Shown here: positions 37,510 through 45,241 of the stretch, one piece after another
Layout: the number at the start of each line of letters is the position of its first letter
How positions within the stretch are numbered: the first letter of the stretch is position 1
Source: Actinomycetota bacterium
Lineage (GTDB): Bacteria > Actinomycetota > Actinomycetes > Actinomycetales > Microbacteriaceae
Direction of reading: 5' to 3'
DNA: 64,000 bases
Assembly (NCBI GenBank): GCA_020161315.1
Contig: JAIUOH010000009.1
Span: 1-64,000 of the forward strand
Program-made: the position numbers and the translations under genes
Notes under the pieces: model-generated
What the model was told of the DNA's origin: nothing
Databases searched by the model: none
The model's input: only the letters and a program-made list of their open reading frames with translations

Positions 37510-38412
37510 TTACTGCTCTTCGTCTGCTGGCACGGGTGTCTCCCCGGCATCTTCGCCAGCATCGACGGGTGCGCTTGTGGCCTGACGGATGAGCTCGAGG
37601 GCAAACTCCGCCCCGTCTTGTTGCATGCCGTTCTTGAAGTAGGCGACGTGCCCCTTCTCATCGAGATCGAGGCTCGACTGGCAGATGAAGTCCTTGGCTA
37701 CGCAGAAATCGCGAATGCGATCTGCGAATGGAGCAAGGCTTCCCGGGGTTCTCGGCAGAATGCCACCGACGTTGGCATTGAAACTGCCGTAGTCGTAGCT
37801 TTCGCCACCCGAAAACCTTGGGTTGCCGTAGACCACGACCGCAACGATTCGTGAGGCCGCCTCGTCGCTCAGCTCGCCAACGGTAGCGCCAACCAGGCGC
37901 CCATCGGGCTGAGAGAGCGCGTCGCCGATAATGAGAGCGCCCTGCGAGTATCCGAGCAGCACGAAGCGCTGATCTGGGCACTCTTCGGCCTGCACATTGA
38001 GCGTATCGAGCAGCAGGCGAGCGCCGTAGGTGCCGCCCTCGTTGACGTCGGTGCTCGCCGGGTACTTGAGGTTCAGGGTCTTGACCTGGTCGGGTAGGGC
38101 ATCGCGAATAGCCCGGGCGACCGGTGAGAGCAGTTGCCCCTTGTTCGGCTCGCCAGTGCCGCGCGCGGTGATGACCAGGTAGGGCGTGCACTCGAAAGGC
38201 TCGACGATCGGCTCGGGGTGCAGCTCAATATCGTATTCCTCGGCCGCAGCCGGGGGAGCGGGCGCCTCTTTGACCGCGGTGAGAGACTCGATGTTCTCCT
38301 CAGGCTCGGGCACCTGTGAGCAGGCGGCAAGCGAAAGGCCGAGCGTGACCGCGAGCACCCCTGAAGCCGCAAGGGTGCCGATTCGCCTGATCCCAGTTCG
38401 CTGTGCCCGCAT
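37510..38412 (-). CDS. cutinase-family lipoprotein (serine esterase)
   Basis: 300 aa secreted alpha/beta hydrolase. The signal ends in lipobox LAAC (Cys near residue 31), so it is predicted to be a membrane-tethered lipoprotein. A Pro/Glu/Ala-rich linker leads to the catalytic domain: YLVITARGTGEPNKGQLLSP holds the oxyanion region, LLGYSQGALIIGDAL the nucleophile Ser, and the DFCVAKDFICQ and GHVAYFKNG segments the Asp and His, with Cys pairs as in cutinases. Actinobacterial homologues (Cut proteins) hydrolyse lipid esters at the envelope. A 7-nt spaced -10-like TAAACT on the minus strand suggests a leaderless message. An acidic tail follows the domain. Confidence 0.88.
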   Translation of the reverse strand: MRAQRTGIRRIGTLAASGVLAVTLGLSLAACSQVPEPEENIESLTAVKEAPAPPAAAEEYDIELHPEPIVEPFECTPYLVITARGTGEPNKGQLLSPVARAIRDALPDQVKTLNLKYPASTDVNEGGTYGARLLLDTLNVQAEECPDQRFVLLGYSQGALIIGDALSQPDGRLVGATVGELSDEAASRIVAVVVYGNPRFSGGESYDYGSFNANVGGILPRTPGSLAPFADRIRDFCVAKDFICQSSLDLDEKGHVAYFKNGMQQDGAEFALELIRQATSAPVDAGEDAGETPVPADEEQ

Positions 38413-38419
38413 TTGTAGC

Positions 38420-38425
38420 AGTTTA
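38420..38425 (-). promoter_or_regulatory. -10-like hexamer for the cutinase-like gene
   Basis: Minus-strand TAAACT is 7 nt before the ATG at 38412, without a ribosome binding site. Confidence 0.45.
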
Positions 38426-38469
38426 GTGCCTTCAGCACAGTGTCACGCGCGTCGCGCGATTCGCACGCG

Positions 38470-39321
38470 TCAGCCGAGCAGTGCGTCTTCTTCTTCGGCG
38501 TCACTCGGGCCGCGGCGCAGCTTTCGTTCGGCGCGTCGCGCGTCTTCACGCTTCACCGATTCGCCCCCGGCGTTCAGGCCACGGTACTCCTGTCGTGCTG
38601 CGTATGCCACGCCGATGCCCGCGATGAGAATAAACACGTACCACTGCAGCGCGTATGAGAGGTGCGGCCCCTCGTCGCGCTCTGGGCGAGCCGCGAGCAC
38701 CCCGGTTTCGGTCGCGGGTGTCTCAGTAACGAGTTGGCCGTATGCGCCCGTGACCGCGACATCGGCGGTGCCGCTCAGACGCGCAAGTTCGGGCAGATCA
38801 ATGCTCGCCACCGAGTTGCCGACCGAGCTTCTGCCCTGAATGGTCGGCTCGCTTGCACGCATGCGCACTGTCACGGTGACGTCACCCTTAGGTGGGTTAG
38901 GCAGGTCCGCGGGCACCTCGTCGGCACCGGCAACAGCTACCCAGCCGCGATCGACAAAGAACGTTGCACCCTCGCTGGTCTCAAACGCATTGATGAGGTT
39001 TGATCCCACGCCCTGGGGCCCGGGCCTGTTACGTGCGAGGTATGTCTCGCCAATGTATTTGCCCTGCAGCTCAACAGGCTGCCACTTGTGTGCGTCTTCA
39101 TCGAAGGCCTGTGGCGCACTGATGACGTCGCTCAGCGGCAGGGGAGCGGCGTCGTAATTCGCATCGATTCTCGCGATCTCTGCTCTTGCCTCGGCCCGAC
39201 GCTCGAACTGCCAGTTGCCGAGCCACACACACACGATCGAAAACACGAGAAACAGTGCGAAGTAGCCGAGCCACCGGCGGCTGCGCAGAAAGCTCCAGCC
39301 TTGCTGCTGGTCGGTGCTCAT
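38470..39321 (-). CDS. SURF1-family cytochrome oxidase assembly protein
   Basis: 283 aa with a transmembrane helix at each end (YFALFLVFSIVCVWLGNWQF and LQWYVFILIAGIGVAYAARQ) and an extracytoplasmic domain between. Typical SURF1 features are the LGNWQFERRAEARAEIA start, WQPVELQGKYIGE, RNRPGPQGVGSNLINAF, FFVDRGWVA and PHLSYALQWYVFI. SURF1 helps insert heme A into subunit I of aa3 oxidases, which are encoded at 57-59 kb. Start ATG overlaps the stop of the 91-residue gene (ATGA). A Lys/Arg/Glu-rich tail is at the C-terminus. Confidence 0.92.
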   Translation of the reverse strand: MSTDQQQGWSFLRSRRWLGYFALFLVFSIVCVWLGNWQFERRAEARAEIARIDANYDAAPLPLSDVISAPQAFDEDAHKWQPVELQGKYIGETYLARNRPGPQGVGSNLINAFETSEGATFFVDRGWVAVAGADEVPADLPNPPKGDVTVTVRMRASEPTIQGRSSVGNSVASIDLPELARLSGTADVAVTGAYGQLVTETPATETGVLAARPERDEGPHLSYALQWYVFILIAGIGVAYAARQEYRGLNAGGESVKREDARRAERKLRRGPSDAEEEDALLG

Positions 39322-39593
39322 TCGGGCCTCCGGCTTTTCTCTATGGGCTGCGATTCTTGCGGTGTGCGCTTGAGTAGTTCTTCGAGAGAAAGCACCTCGA
39401 GCGGAAACGATCGCGCCTCAAGAAATTCTTGCAGATACGCGCGATGCTCTTCGCAGGCGAGCCAGGTTTTGCGGCGATCAGTGGCGTGAATTTTTGGGTT
39501 TCGCCAGAGGATCGCCCAGCCCGCCTCGTGCTGGCAGTTTGCGCGCGAACACTCGTGTGGTGTGGTCGGGCCATCACCAAACAGACCGATCAT
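39318..39593 (-). CDS. small hypothetical protein conserved next to SURF1
   Basis: 91 aa, soluble, no signal peptide. The N-terminal half has Cys at HECSRANCQHEAGW and LACEEHRAYLQEFLE, spaced in a way that could bind a metal, with His nearby. It overlaps the DUF3099 gene upstream and SURF1 downstream by 4 bp each (ATGA), so the three are translationally coupled. Homologues in the same position occur in related genomes as far as I recall, sometimes mislabelled acetone carboxylase. A role in oxidase assembly or copper handling is only suggested by the neighbours. Confidence 0.75.
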   Translation of the reverse strand: MIGLFGDGPTTPHECSRANCQHEAGWAILWRNPKIHATDRRKTWLACEEHRAYLQEFLEARSFPLEVLSLEELLKRTPQESQPIEKSRRPE

Positions 39594-39994
39594 TCGGGGT
39601 CACCTGCGTCTGTTGCGGCTGTTTCGCCCGTACTCCCGCCCGCGCTACTCGCGCGCCGTTCAGCCGGTGCGTCAACGACAATGATGGTGGGTGAACTAGC
39701 GGGTTCTTCTGCTGCGGCGGCCGCCGAAGAGTCACCGGAGGTGAGTTCGAGGGGGGCAGGTGCCTCGTGAGCCTCGCCGCCCTCGTGCGACACGGCGTTG
39801 GCGATCAGAACCGCCACATAGGGCAGCACGATGGCGCCAATCGCGACCAAAATGATCCATGGCCCGCGCACCCAGAGGAGCGAGATGATGCACAGCACGC
39901 GCAGCGTCATCGTGCCGAAGTACACACGCATGCGGTAGCTGCGATCTTTCGCCGGGTTCACCCCAACTGAAGTCAGCTTGTACTCTTGCGCCAC
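39590..39994 (-). CDS. DUF3099 family membrane protein
   Basis: 134 aa with two membrane helices (FGTMTLRVLCIISLLWV and WIILVAIGAIVLPYVAVLIA) after a short N-terminus containing YKLTSVGVNPAKDRSYRMR, a DUF3099 hallmark. The rest is an Ala/Ser/Glu-rich, probably disordered cytoplasmic tail. GTG at 39994 is preferred to a TTG at 40003, because it sits 8 nt behind TAGGCT (minus strand); the TTG would overlap the hexamer. First gene of DUF3099-hypothetical-SURF1. Confidence 0.78.
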   Translation of the reverse strand: MAQEYKLTSVGVNPAKDRSYRMRVYFGTMTLRVLCIISLLWVRGPWIILVAIGAIVLPYVAVLIANAVSHEGGEAHEAPAPLELTSGDSSAAAAAEEPASSPTIIVVDAPAERRASSAGGSTGETAATDAGDPE

Positions 39995-40002
39995 GTCGAT
40001 CA

Positions 40003-40008
40003 AGCCTA
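40003..40008 (-). promoter_or_regulatory. -10-like hexamer for the DUF3099 gene
   Basis: Minus-strand TAGGCT lies 8 nt before the GTG at 39994. Confidence 0.45.
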
Positions 40009-40025
40009 CTCCGCTCAGCTACTAC

Positions 40026-40031
40026 TAGGCT
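40026..40031 (+). promoter_or_regulatory. -10-like hexamer for fabG
   Basis: TAGGCT on the plus strand, 18 bp from the divergent DUF3099 hexamer. Transcription would start near 40038, giving a leader of about 60 nt with ribosome binding site GAGAGGA (40085-40091). Confidence 0.4.
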
Positions 40032-40096
40032 GGGCGTCATCGAATGCAATCGCTAGGCTGCCTGCCAGCCTGGTGCCACCCGATGAGAGGATCCTC

Positions 40097-40807
40097 ATGA
40101 GCACCGCCCGCACCGTACTCGTCACCGGAGGCAACCGTGGCATTGGCTACGCGATCGCCCAGCGCATGATCGCCGAGGGGCATCGCGTCGCGGTGACCGC
40201 TCGCTCGGGCGAGGGACCCGAGGGCTCGCTCACGGTGCGAGCAGAGATGAACGACTCGGCCTCGATCGACGCGGCGTTCACTGAGGTTGAGGCGCAGCTC
40301 GGCCCGGTAGAGGTGGTCGTTGCCAACGCGGGCATCACTCGCGACACTCTGTTGCTGCGCATGAGCGAAGAAGATTTCACCGAGGTCATCGACACGAACC
40401 TCACCGGCACCTTCCGTGTTGTGAAGCGCGCGGCAAAGGGCCTGCTGAAGGGGCGATTCGGGCGCGTCATTCTGATCTCAAGCGTGGTTGGCCTGTACGG
40501 CTCACCCGGGCAGATCAACTACTCGTCATCGAAGGCCGCGCTCGTCGGCTTTGCTCGCTCGCTCACTCGCGAGCTCGGTAGCCGCGGCATTACCGCCAAC
40601 GTGATCGCACCGGGTTTCATCGAAACTGACATGACCGCCGCGCTGCCCGAGGCGCAGCAGAAGCAGTACCTCGATTCGATTCCTGCCGGCCGCTTCGGCC
40701 AGGTCGACGAGATCGCGAACGCGGCGGTGTGGCTCGCGAGCGACAACGCCGCCTACATTTCGGGCGCCGTGATTCCGGTTGACGGCGGCCTCGGCATGGG
40801 GCACTAG
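40097..40807 (+). CDS. fabG: 3-oxoacyl-ACP reductase (SDR family)
   Basis: 236 aa classical short-chain dehydrogenase. NADP-binding TGGNRGIGYAIAQ, NAG-type VVANAGITRDTLL, catalytic Ser in ILISSVVGLYG, and YSSSKAALVG with catalytic Tyr and Lys are all present, as well as the C-terminal GGLGMGH. Mycobacterial MabA/FabG1 shares the short N-terminus. It reduces the 3-keto group during fatty acid elongation; the context here lacks other fab genes. ATG at 40097 is preferred to upstream in-frame starts for its ribosome binding site. Confidence 0.88.
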   Translation: MSTARTVLVTGGNRGIGYAIAQRMIAEGHRVAVTARSGEGPEGSLTVRAEMNDSASIDAAFTEVEAQLGPVEVVVANAGITRDTLLLRMSEEDFTEVIDTNLTGTFRVVKRAAKGLLKGRFGRVILISSVVGLYGSPGQINYSSSKAALVGFARSLTRELGSRGITANVIAPGFIETDMTAALPEAQQKQYLDSIPAGRFGQVDEIANAAVWLASDNAAYISGAVIPVDGGLGMGH

Positions 40808-40817
40808 GGAGTTCACT

Positions 40818-41627
40818 ATGAGCAGCTCACAGCCCTCGCGCTCGCACGATCGCGTCGCAGAAGACGCCCGCACGCTCGCGTCACTCTACGATGCCCATAA
40901 GATTCTGCGCGTCGTGAATGTGTGGGACGCGGTGAGTGCCCGAGTGGTCTCAGATCTTCCTGAGACCCGAGCGATCGCCACAGCGGGCCACGGCATCGCC
41001 GCGAGCTTCGGCTATGCAGACGGTGAGCAGATTCCGCTCGAGCTCATGCTGACCTCGCTTGAGCGCATCGTCTCGGCGACAGAACTGCCGGTAACTGCTG
41101 ATCTTGACGGCGGTTACGGCAATGCCGGCGAGACGGTTCGTCGCGCGATCGAGGTGGGCATTTCTGGGGCCAATATCGAGGATCAGATGCGCCCCCTGCG
41201 CGAATCGGTCGAGGTGATGCAGGCTGCGGTGCAGGCTGGCCAGGCAGAGGGCGTGCCCTTCGCGCTGAACGCTCGCACCGATGCACTGCTCAAAGCGGGC
41301 GATCGCCCGCGATCCGAAGCTCTCGCCGAGGCGATCACTCGCGGGCGCGCGTACATTGGAGCGGGCGCGCAGTGCGTGTTCGTGCCGGGCATCGTGACGG
41401 CCGAAGAGGCGAAAGCTCTTGTGGGTGGCATCGGGCTGCGTAAGGTCAGCGTTATCGGGCTTCCAGGCGCTCTAAGCGCGTCCGAGTATGAGGCGCTTGG
41501 AGTCGCCCGCATCTCGTACGGTCCGATGCCGCAGAACGTCGCGCTGACGGCGCTGAAACACCTCGGTGAGTCGCTGCTCGCAGACGGGGTGATCCCGGCC
41601 TCAACCGAACGGCTCAATAACTTCTAG
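40818..41627 (+). CDS. isocitrate lyase/PEP mutase superfamily protein
   Basis: 269 aa TIM-barrel protein. The superfamily Mg-binding strand is ADLDGGYGNAGETVRR and the NIEDQMRP segment is where ICL/PEPM enzymes place their ligand Asp/Glu; the usual catalytic KKCGH-like Cys loop of isocitrate lyase is missing. Such short homologues include oxaloacetate hydrolases and phosphonopyruvate-related enzymes, but many have no assigned reaction. It starts 10 bp after fabG, with AGGGAG (40806-40811) inside the fabG stop region, so they are probably co-transcribed. Confidence 0.82.
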   Translation: MSSSQPSRSHDRVAEDARTLASLYDAHKILRVVNVWDAVSARVVSDLPETRAIATAGHGIAASFGYADGEQIPLELMLTSLERIVSATELPVTADLDGGYGNAGETVRRAIEVGISGANIEDQMRPLRESVEVMQAAVQAGQAEGVPFALNARTDALLKAGDRPRSEALAEAITRGRAYIGAGAQCVFVPGIVTAEEAKALVGGIGLRKVSVIGLPGALSASEYEALGVARISYGPMPQNVALTALKHLGESLLADGVIPASTERLNNF

Positions 41628-41642
41628 CGCCGGTTTTTCTCG

Positions 41643-42290
41643 CTAGAGGCGATCGAGCAGCGGGATCACCTGGGCGAGATCGTCTTCGATTGAGACGTCG
41701 GCGTACTCGCGCACGATCGGCTTCGCGTTGTAGGCGATCGAGAGCGCCGCAATCTCCATCATCTTGAGATCGTTTGCCCCGTCGCCGATCGCGACAGTGT
41801 GTTCGTGAGGTGTGTCCGTCTGCTCGGCCCAGGCTCGCAGCGTCTCGGCTTTTGCCTCAGCATCAATCACTGCGCCGAGTGTGCGACCGGTGAGCCTGCC
41901 GTTCTCGACCTCAAGGCGGTTGGCGAGCCAGAAGTCGAGTCCGAGATCTTCGGCGAGCAGATCGACAACCTCGAGGAAGCCGCCCGACACCACGCCAACC
42001 TTGCCCCCACGCTCGTGCACCGCAGCAATGAGCTCGCGAATGCCGGGGGAGAGGCGCACCTTGCCATACGCCTCAGCAAACACCGACTCCGGGGTGCCTG
42101 CAAGCGTCGCGACGCGCTCGGCGAGGCTCGCAGAGAAATCGAGTTCGCCCCGCATCGCACGCTCGGTGATTTCGGCAACCAGCTCACGGGTGCCCGCTGA
42201 CTCAGCGAGCAACTCGATCACCTCGTCTTGAATCGTGGTGGAGTCGCAATCGAGCACGACGAGAGGGCGTGTGGCACCGGAAGAAGTCAT
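41643..42290 (-). CDS. serB: phosphoserine phosphatase (HAD family)
   Basis: 215 aa single-domain SerB. HAD motif I is VLDCDSTT (nucleophile Asp and acid Asp), motif II is VVSGGF, and motif III/IV reads GDGANDLKMMEIA with the cap helix LAGTPESVFAEAY between. The N-terminal ACT domain of long SerB is absent. It completes serine biosynthesis by hydrolysing phosphoserine; serA and serC are not in the window. Its putative leaderless promoter (TATCCT on the minus strand, 7 nt before ATG) overlaps that of the divergent ABC ATPase gene. Confidence 0.93.
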   Translation of the reverse strand: MTSSGATRPLVVLDCDSTTIQDEVIELLAESAGTRELVAEITERAMRGELDFSASLAERVATLAGTPESVFAEAYGKVRLSPGIRELIAAVHERGGKVGVVSGGFLEVVDLLAEDLGLDFWLANRLEVENGRLTGRTLGAVIDAEAKAETLRAWAEQTDTPHEHTVAIGDGANDLKMMEIAALSIAYNAKPIVREYADVSIEDDLAQVIPLLDRL

Positions 42291-42297
42291 GATGTCA

Positions 42298-42307
42298 AGG
42301 ATAGGCT
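42298..42307. promoter_or_regulatory. overlapping divergent -10 hexamers, serB and ABC ATPase
   Basis: Plus-strand TAGGCT (42302-42307) is 7 nt before ATG 42315; minus-strand TATCCT (42298-42303) is 7 nt before ATG 42290. The two hexamers share positions 42302-42303 and the whole intergenic region is 24 bp, so the promoters should exclude each other. Confidence 0.5.
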
Positions 42308-42314
42308 TACTCGC

Positions 42315-43100
42315 ATGACGAATGTGTTGCGGTTCAGTGATGTCAGCTACGTACGTAACGGCCGCCCGATTCTCGACAGCGTCACCTGGGAGGTCGACGA
42401 GTCTGAGCGTTGGGTGATCCTCGGGCCAAACGGTGCGGGCAAAACCACCATGATGCGACTCGCAACGGCGAACGACTACCCAACCACTGGCACAGTTGAC
42501 GTGCTTGGGCAGCGGCTCGGCACTTTTGATATCTGGGAGTTTCGTAACCGACTTGGTTTTGCCTCAACCGCTACGGCGCGTCGTATTCCCGCGAACGAGA
42601 CGGTGCGTAACCTCGTGCTCACCGCCGCGTACGGCATCGAGGGCCGATGGAATGAGGCCTACGACGACATGGACGTGCGCCAGGCCAACCGCATTCTCGC
42701 AGAGTGGCAGCTCACCGATCTTGCCGACCACCCCTTTGGCACGCTCAGTGACGGTGAGCGCAAGCGCGCCATGATCGCGCGCGCAGTGATGGCAGACCCT
42801 GAGATGCTGCTGCTCGATGAGCCGAGCGCAAGCCTCGATCTGGGCGCTCGCGAGCGCCTGCTGCAGATGCTCTCGGGCTTCGCGCAGTCACCGAGTTCGC
42901 CGGCGATGATCATGGTGACGCACCACGTTGAAGAGATTCCGCCCGGGTTCACGCACGTGCTGCTGCTCGGCGACGGCAAGGTGCAAGCGGCGGGCCCGAT
43001 TGCCGAGACCCTCACTGAAGCGAACCTCGAGTCCGCCTTTGGCCTCTCGTTCGAGCTCAGCCAGTCAGGCGGTCGCTATGCGGCCGTGGCGCGCGCATAG
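42315..43100 (+). CDS. stand-alone ABC transporter ATP-binding protein
   Basis: 261 aa. Walker A is GPNGAGKTT, the signature is TLSDGERKRAMIARA (LSDGE variant), Walker B LLLDEPSASLD, and the switch is VTHHVEEIPPGFTH, as in YlmA- and ModF-like ATPases related to iron-complex and molybdate importers. No permease lies nearby, so the partner is unknown or the protein acts outside transport. Upstream in-frame codons back to 42228 are rejected because ATG at 42315 fits both the family start (MTNVLRFSDVSYVRNG) and the TAGGCT spacing. Confidence 0.85.
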   Translation: MTNVLRFSDVSYVRNGRPILDSVTWEVDESERWVILGPNGAGKTTMMRLATANDYPTTGTVDVLGQRLGTFDIWEFRNRLGFASTATARRIPANETVRNLVLTAAYGIEGRWNEAYDDMDVRQANRILAEWQLTDLADHPFGTLSDGERKRAMIARAVMADPEMLLLDEPSASLDLGARERLLQMLSGFAQSPSSPAMIMVTHHVEEIPPGFTHVLLLGDGKVQAAGPIAETLTEANLESAFGLSFELSQSGGRYAAVARA

Positions 43101-43132
43101 ACAGGTTCACGGGCGCACGCCTGTGTTTCTGC

Positions 43133-43138
43133 TAAACT
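43133..43138 (+). promoter_or_regulatory. -10-like hexamer and leader of rpmE2
   Basis: TAAACT would start transcription near 43146, giving a leader of roughly 85-90 nt before the rpmE2 ATG. The leader contains small dyads (CCC...GGG around 43174-43189), and AAAAGGA just before the start. Leaders of ribosomal protein genes are often regulatory; no Zur-like site was recognised. Confidence 0.35.
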
Positions 43139-43232
43139 AGATCGTTGGTGCGGGCAGGCCTGCGCCGATTCCCAAGACCTCGGGTCGTGCTGTTACACGC
43201 CCCACACAAGGCAACACTTAAAAGGACACCCT

Positions 43233-43481
43233 ATGAAGAGCGATATTCATCCCGAGTACAACGCCATCGTTTTCCGCGATCTGGCATCGGGCGAGACCTT
43301 CCTCACCCGCAGCACCATGACCAGTGCAAAGACCATCGAGCTCGACGGCGTTACCTACCCGGTAATCGACGTTGAAATCTCGAGCGCCTCGCACCCGTTC
43401 TACACGGGCAAGCAGCGCATCCTCGACTCGGCTGGTCGTATCGACAAGTTCAACCAGCGCTTCAAGGGCTTCGGCGCCTAA
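43233..43481 (+). CDS. rpmE2: 50S ribosomal protein L31 type B
   Basis: 82 aa. Starts [16 protein letters not shown] and ends in KGFGA; it has no cysteines, so it is the zinc-independent paralogue (YtiA/RpmE2) that replaces Zn-binding L31 under zinc limitation in many bacteria. The [20 protein letters not shown] stretch is diagnostic. Located between the ABC ATPase and a strong terminator. Confidence 0.96.
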   Translation: MKSDIHPEYNAIVFRDLASGETFLTRSTMTSAKTIELDGVTYPVIDVEISSASHPFYTGKQRILDSAGRIDKFNQRFKGFGA

Positions 43482-43486
43482 AGACT

Positions 43487-43528
43487 TACACAAAAAGCGG
43501 CGGGGGAGACCCCGCCGCTTTTTGTGTA
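43487..43528. terminator. bidirectional terminator after rpmE2
   Basis: A 19-bp perfect stem (43487-43505 with 43510-43528) with a 4-nt loop and A5/T5 runs in the arms serves rpmE2 and the convergent exonuclease gene. Confidence 0.95.
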
Positions 43529-43569
43529 CCCTGATGCTGTCTGCCATCTGCAGGGCGGCACCTTGCAGG

Positions 43570-44268
43570 CTACTTTTGTGGCCAGTCGCCGTTCGCGACG
43601 AAGCCGGGGTCTTTGACCCGACGCATGTACTCCTGAAAGCTCGCCGCCTGCGCCGCAGCCCAGCCGATCTGCTGCTGGTGCAGATCGATCAGTTCACCGG
43701 GCAGCGACTGCGAGTACTTCAGCGCAATCGCCTGGGCGACCCTGCCCGCGGCTATCGCGTCTTCACCCGCATCGTGCGCAAGCCCGAGCGGCACTCTGTA
43801 GTGCTCAGCGACCGCTTCGAGTGTGCGCTTGCCCTTGCGATAGCGATCGAGTTGCTTATCGAGAATCAGGGGGTCGACAACGGGTGCGATCTCTGCTGGC
43901 CACGCAACCCCATAACGGGCTGCCTCTGCGCGCAGCAGGCTGAGATCGAAGGGAGCGTTGTAGGCAACAACCGGAAACCCGCGATCGAGCATCTGCAGAA
44001 GCTGCGCCACGAGTTGCGAGATGCCAACAGCCGCGTCGACCCCGCTGGCGCGCGCCACCTCGGTGGTGATGCCGTGAATGTTCGAAGCGGCCTGGGGAAT
44101 CTCGACACCCGGGTCGATCAGCCAGTCGTAACGCTCGAGCACCTCGCCGCCGGCACCGAGCAGCGCAATCGTGCTGCTGACAATTCTGGCCTGCGAGGTG
44201 TCGACACCGGTGGTTTCGGTATCGAACACTGCCAGTTTCTCGGCCCAGAGGGGGAGTGTGTTCGTCAC
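43570..44268 (-). CDS. DEDDh 3'-5' exonuclease (DNA polymerase III epsilon-like)
   Basis: 232 aa. Exonuclease motifs are ExoI FDTETTGVDTSQARIV (Asp and Glu), ExoII VAYNAPFDLSLL, and ExoIII LAHDAGEDAIAAG with the DEDDh His. No polymerase or BRCT domain is attached, so it could be an epsilon proofreading subunit or an RNase T-like nuclease. GTG at 44268 with GAAAGG upstream is preferred over the longer open frame. No operon partner. Confidence 0.88.
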   Translation of the reverse strand: MTNTLPLWAEKLAVFDTETTGVDTSQARIVSSTIALLGAGGEVLERYDWLIDPGVEIPQAASNIHGITTEVARASGVDAAVGISQLVAQLLQMLDRGFPVVAYNAPFDLSLLRAEAARYGVAWPAEIAPVVDPLILDKQLDRYRKGKRTLEAVAEHYRVPLGLAHDAGEDAIAAGRVAQAIALKYSQSLPGELIDLHQQQIGWAAAQAASFQEYMRRVKDPGFVANGDWPQK

Positions 44269-44338
44269 GATGATCCTTTCGTACGTGCACAACCCTATCC
44301 GTAGCGGCCGATACCGGGGTTTCACGACAGCAAGGCAA

Positions 44339-44344
44339 TAGACT
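44339..44344 (+). promoter_or_regulatory. -10-like hexamer for the hydrolase gene
   Basis: TAGACT is 6 nt before GTG 44351 and 3 nt before GTG 44348, so the spacing seen elsewhere favours the second GTG. Confidence 0.5.
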
Positions 44345-44350
44345 CTTGTG

Positions 44351-45241
44351 GTGCATGCTGAACGTTTTGAAGTACCGACCCTCGGCATGCGAACACGCGC
44401 GTGGCGCTACGGGGCTGCCGATGGCGAACTGCTGATTTTGGTGCACGGCTATCGCGGCGATCACCACGGCCTCGAAGGCCTAGCTCTCGCCGCAAGCCGG
44501 CTCGCTCCCGAACTCAGCATCGTGGTGCCCGACCTTCCAGGGTTTGGTGAAACCCCCGCCGTTCCTAGTCGAACGCACGATCTCGAGATGTTTGGCGAAT
44601 GGCTGTGCGAGTTCGCCGCACAGCTCAGCGGGGGAGCGGCATTTGCTATCCTCGGTCACTCTTTCGGGTCTCTGGTGGTCGCAAACGCACGTGCCCAGGG
44701 GCTCGCTCCCAGCTGCACGACGCTCATCAACCCGATCTCGGCGCCAGCGCTCGAGGGTCCGCAGGCGATCATGACGCAGCTTGCCATTGGCTACTACAAG
44801 GCCGCCTCGTTGCTTCCAGAGGCTCCCTCGCGAGCGCTGCTCGGTCACCCGCTCATCGTACGGGTCATGAGCGAGGTCATGGCTAAGACCCGCGACCCCG
44901 AGCTGCGCGCCTGGATTCATGACCAGCACGACCGCTACTTCAGCCGTTTTGCCGACAGCCGAACGCTGCTCGATTCGTTTCGCGCCTCGGTCTCTCACAC
45001 CGTCACCGAGTACGTCGAAGCATTTACCGGCCCAACGTTGCTCATTGCGGGGGATCGCGATGACATCACGCCGCTCAGCGAACAGCTGGCACTCGCGCAC
45101 CGGCTCGAGAGCGCCTCGCTGCGCGTGGTGCCGGGAGTTGGGCACCTGGTGCACTACGAGGCAGTCGACTATGCGGCGGAAGAACTCATCACATTCTTGC
45201 GGGCGCACAGCCCCATCAACACGGGGGAGAGCGCGGAGTGA
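44351..45241 (+). CDS. alpha/beta hydrolase
   Basis: 296 aa. The oxyanion HGYRGDHHGLEGL segment, nucleophile Ser in ILGHSFGSLVV, Asp in LIAGDRDDITPLS and His in VPGVGHLVHYEAVD complete the catalytic triad. A helical lid region (about 130-210) is present. Substrate unknown; the family covers esterases, epoxide hydrolases and lactonases. Its stop overlaps the following SpoU methyltransferase gene (GTGA), so they are co-translated. Confidence 0.88.
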   Translation: MHAERFEVPTLGMRTRAWRYGAADGELLILVHGYRGDHHGLEGLALAASRLAPELSIVVPDLPGFGETPAVPSRTHDLEMFGEWLCEFAAQLSGGAAFAILGHSFGSLVVANARAQGLAPSCTTLINPISAPALEGPQAIMTQLAIGYYKAASLLPEAPSRALLGHPLIVRVMSEVMAKTRDPELRAWIHDQHDRYFSRFADSRTLLDSFRASVSHTVTEYVEAFTGPTLLIAGDRDDITPLSEQLALAHRLESASLRVVPGVGHLVHYEAVDYAAEELITFLRAHSPINTGESAE

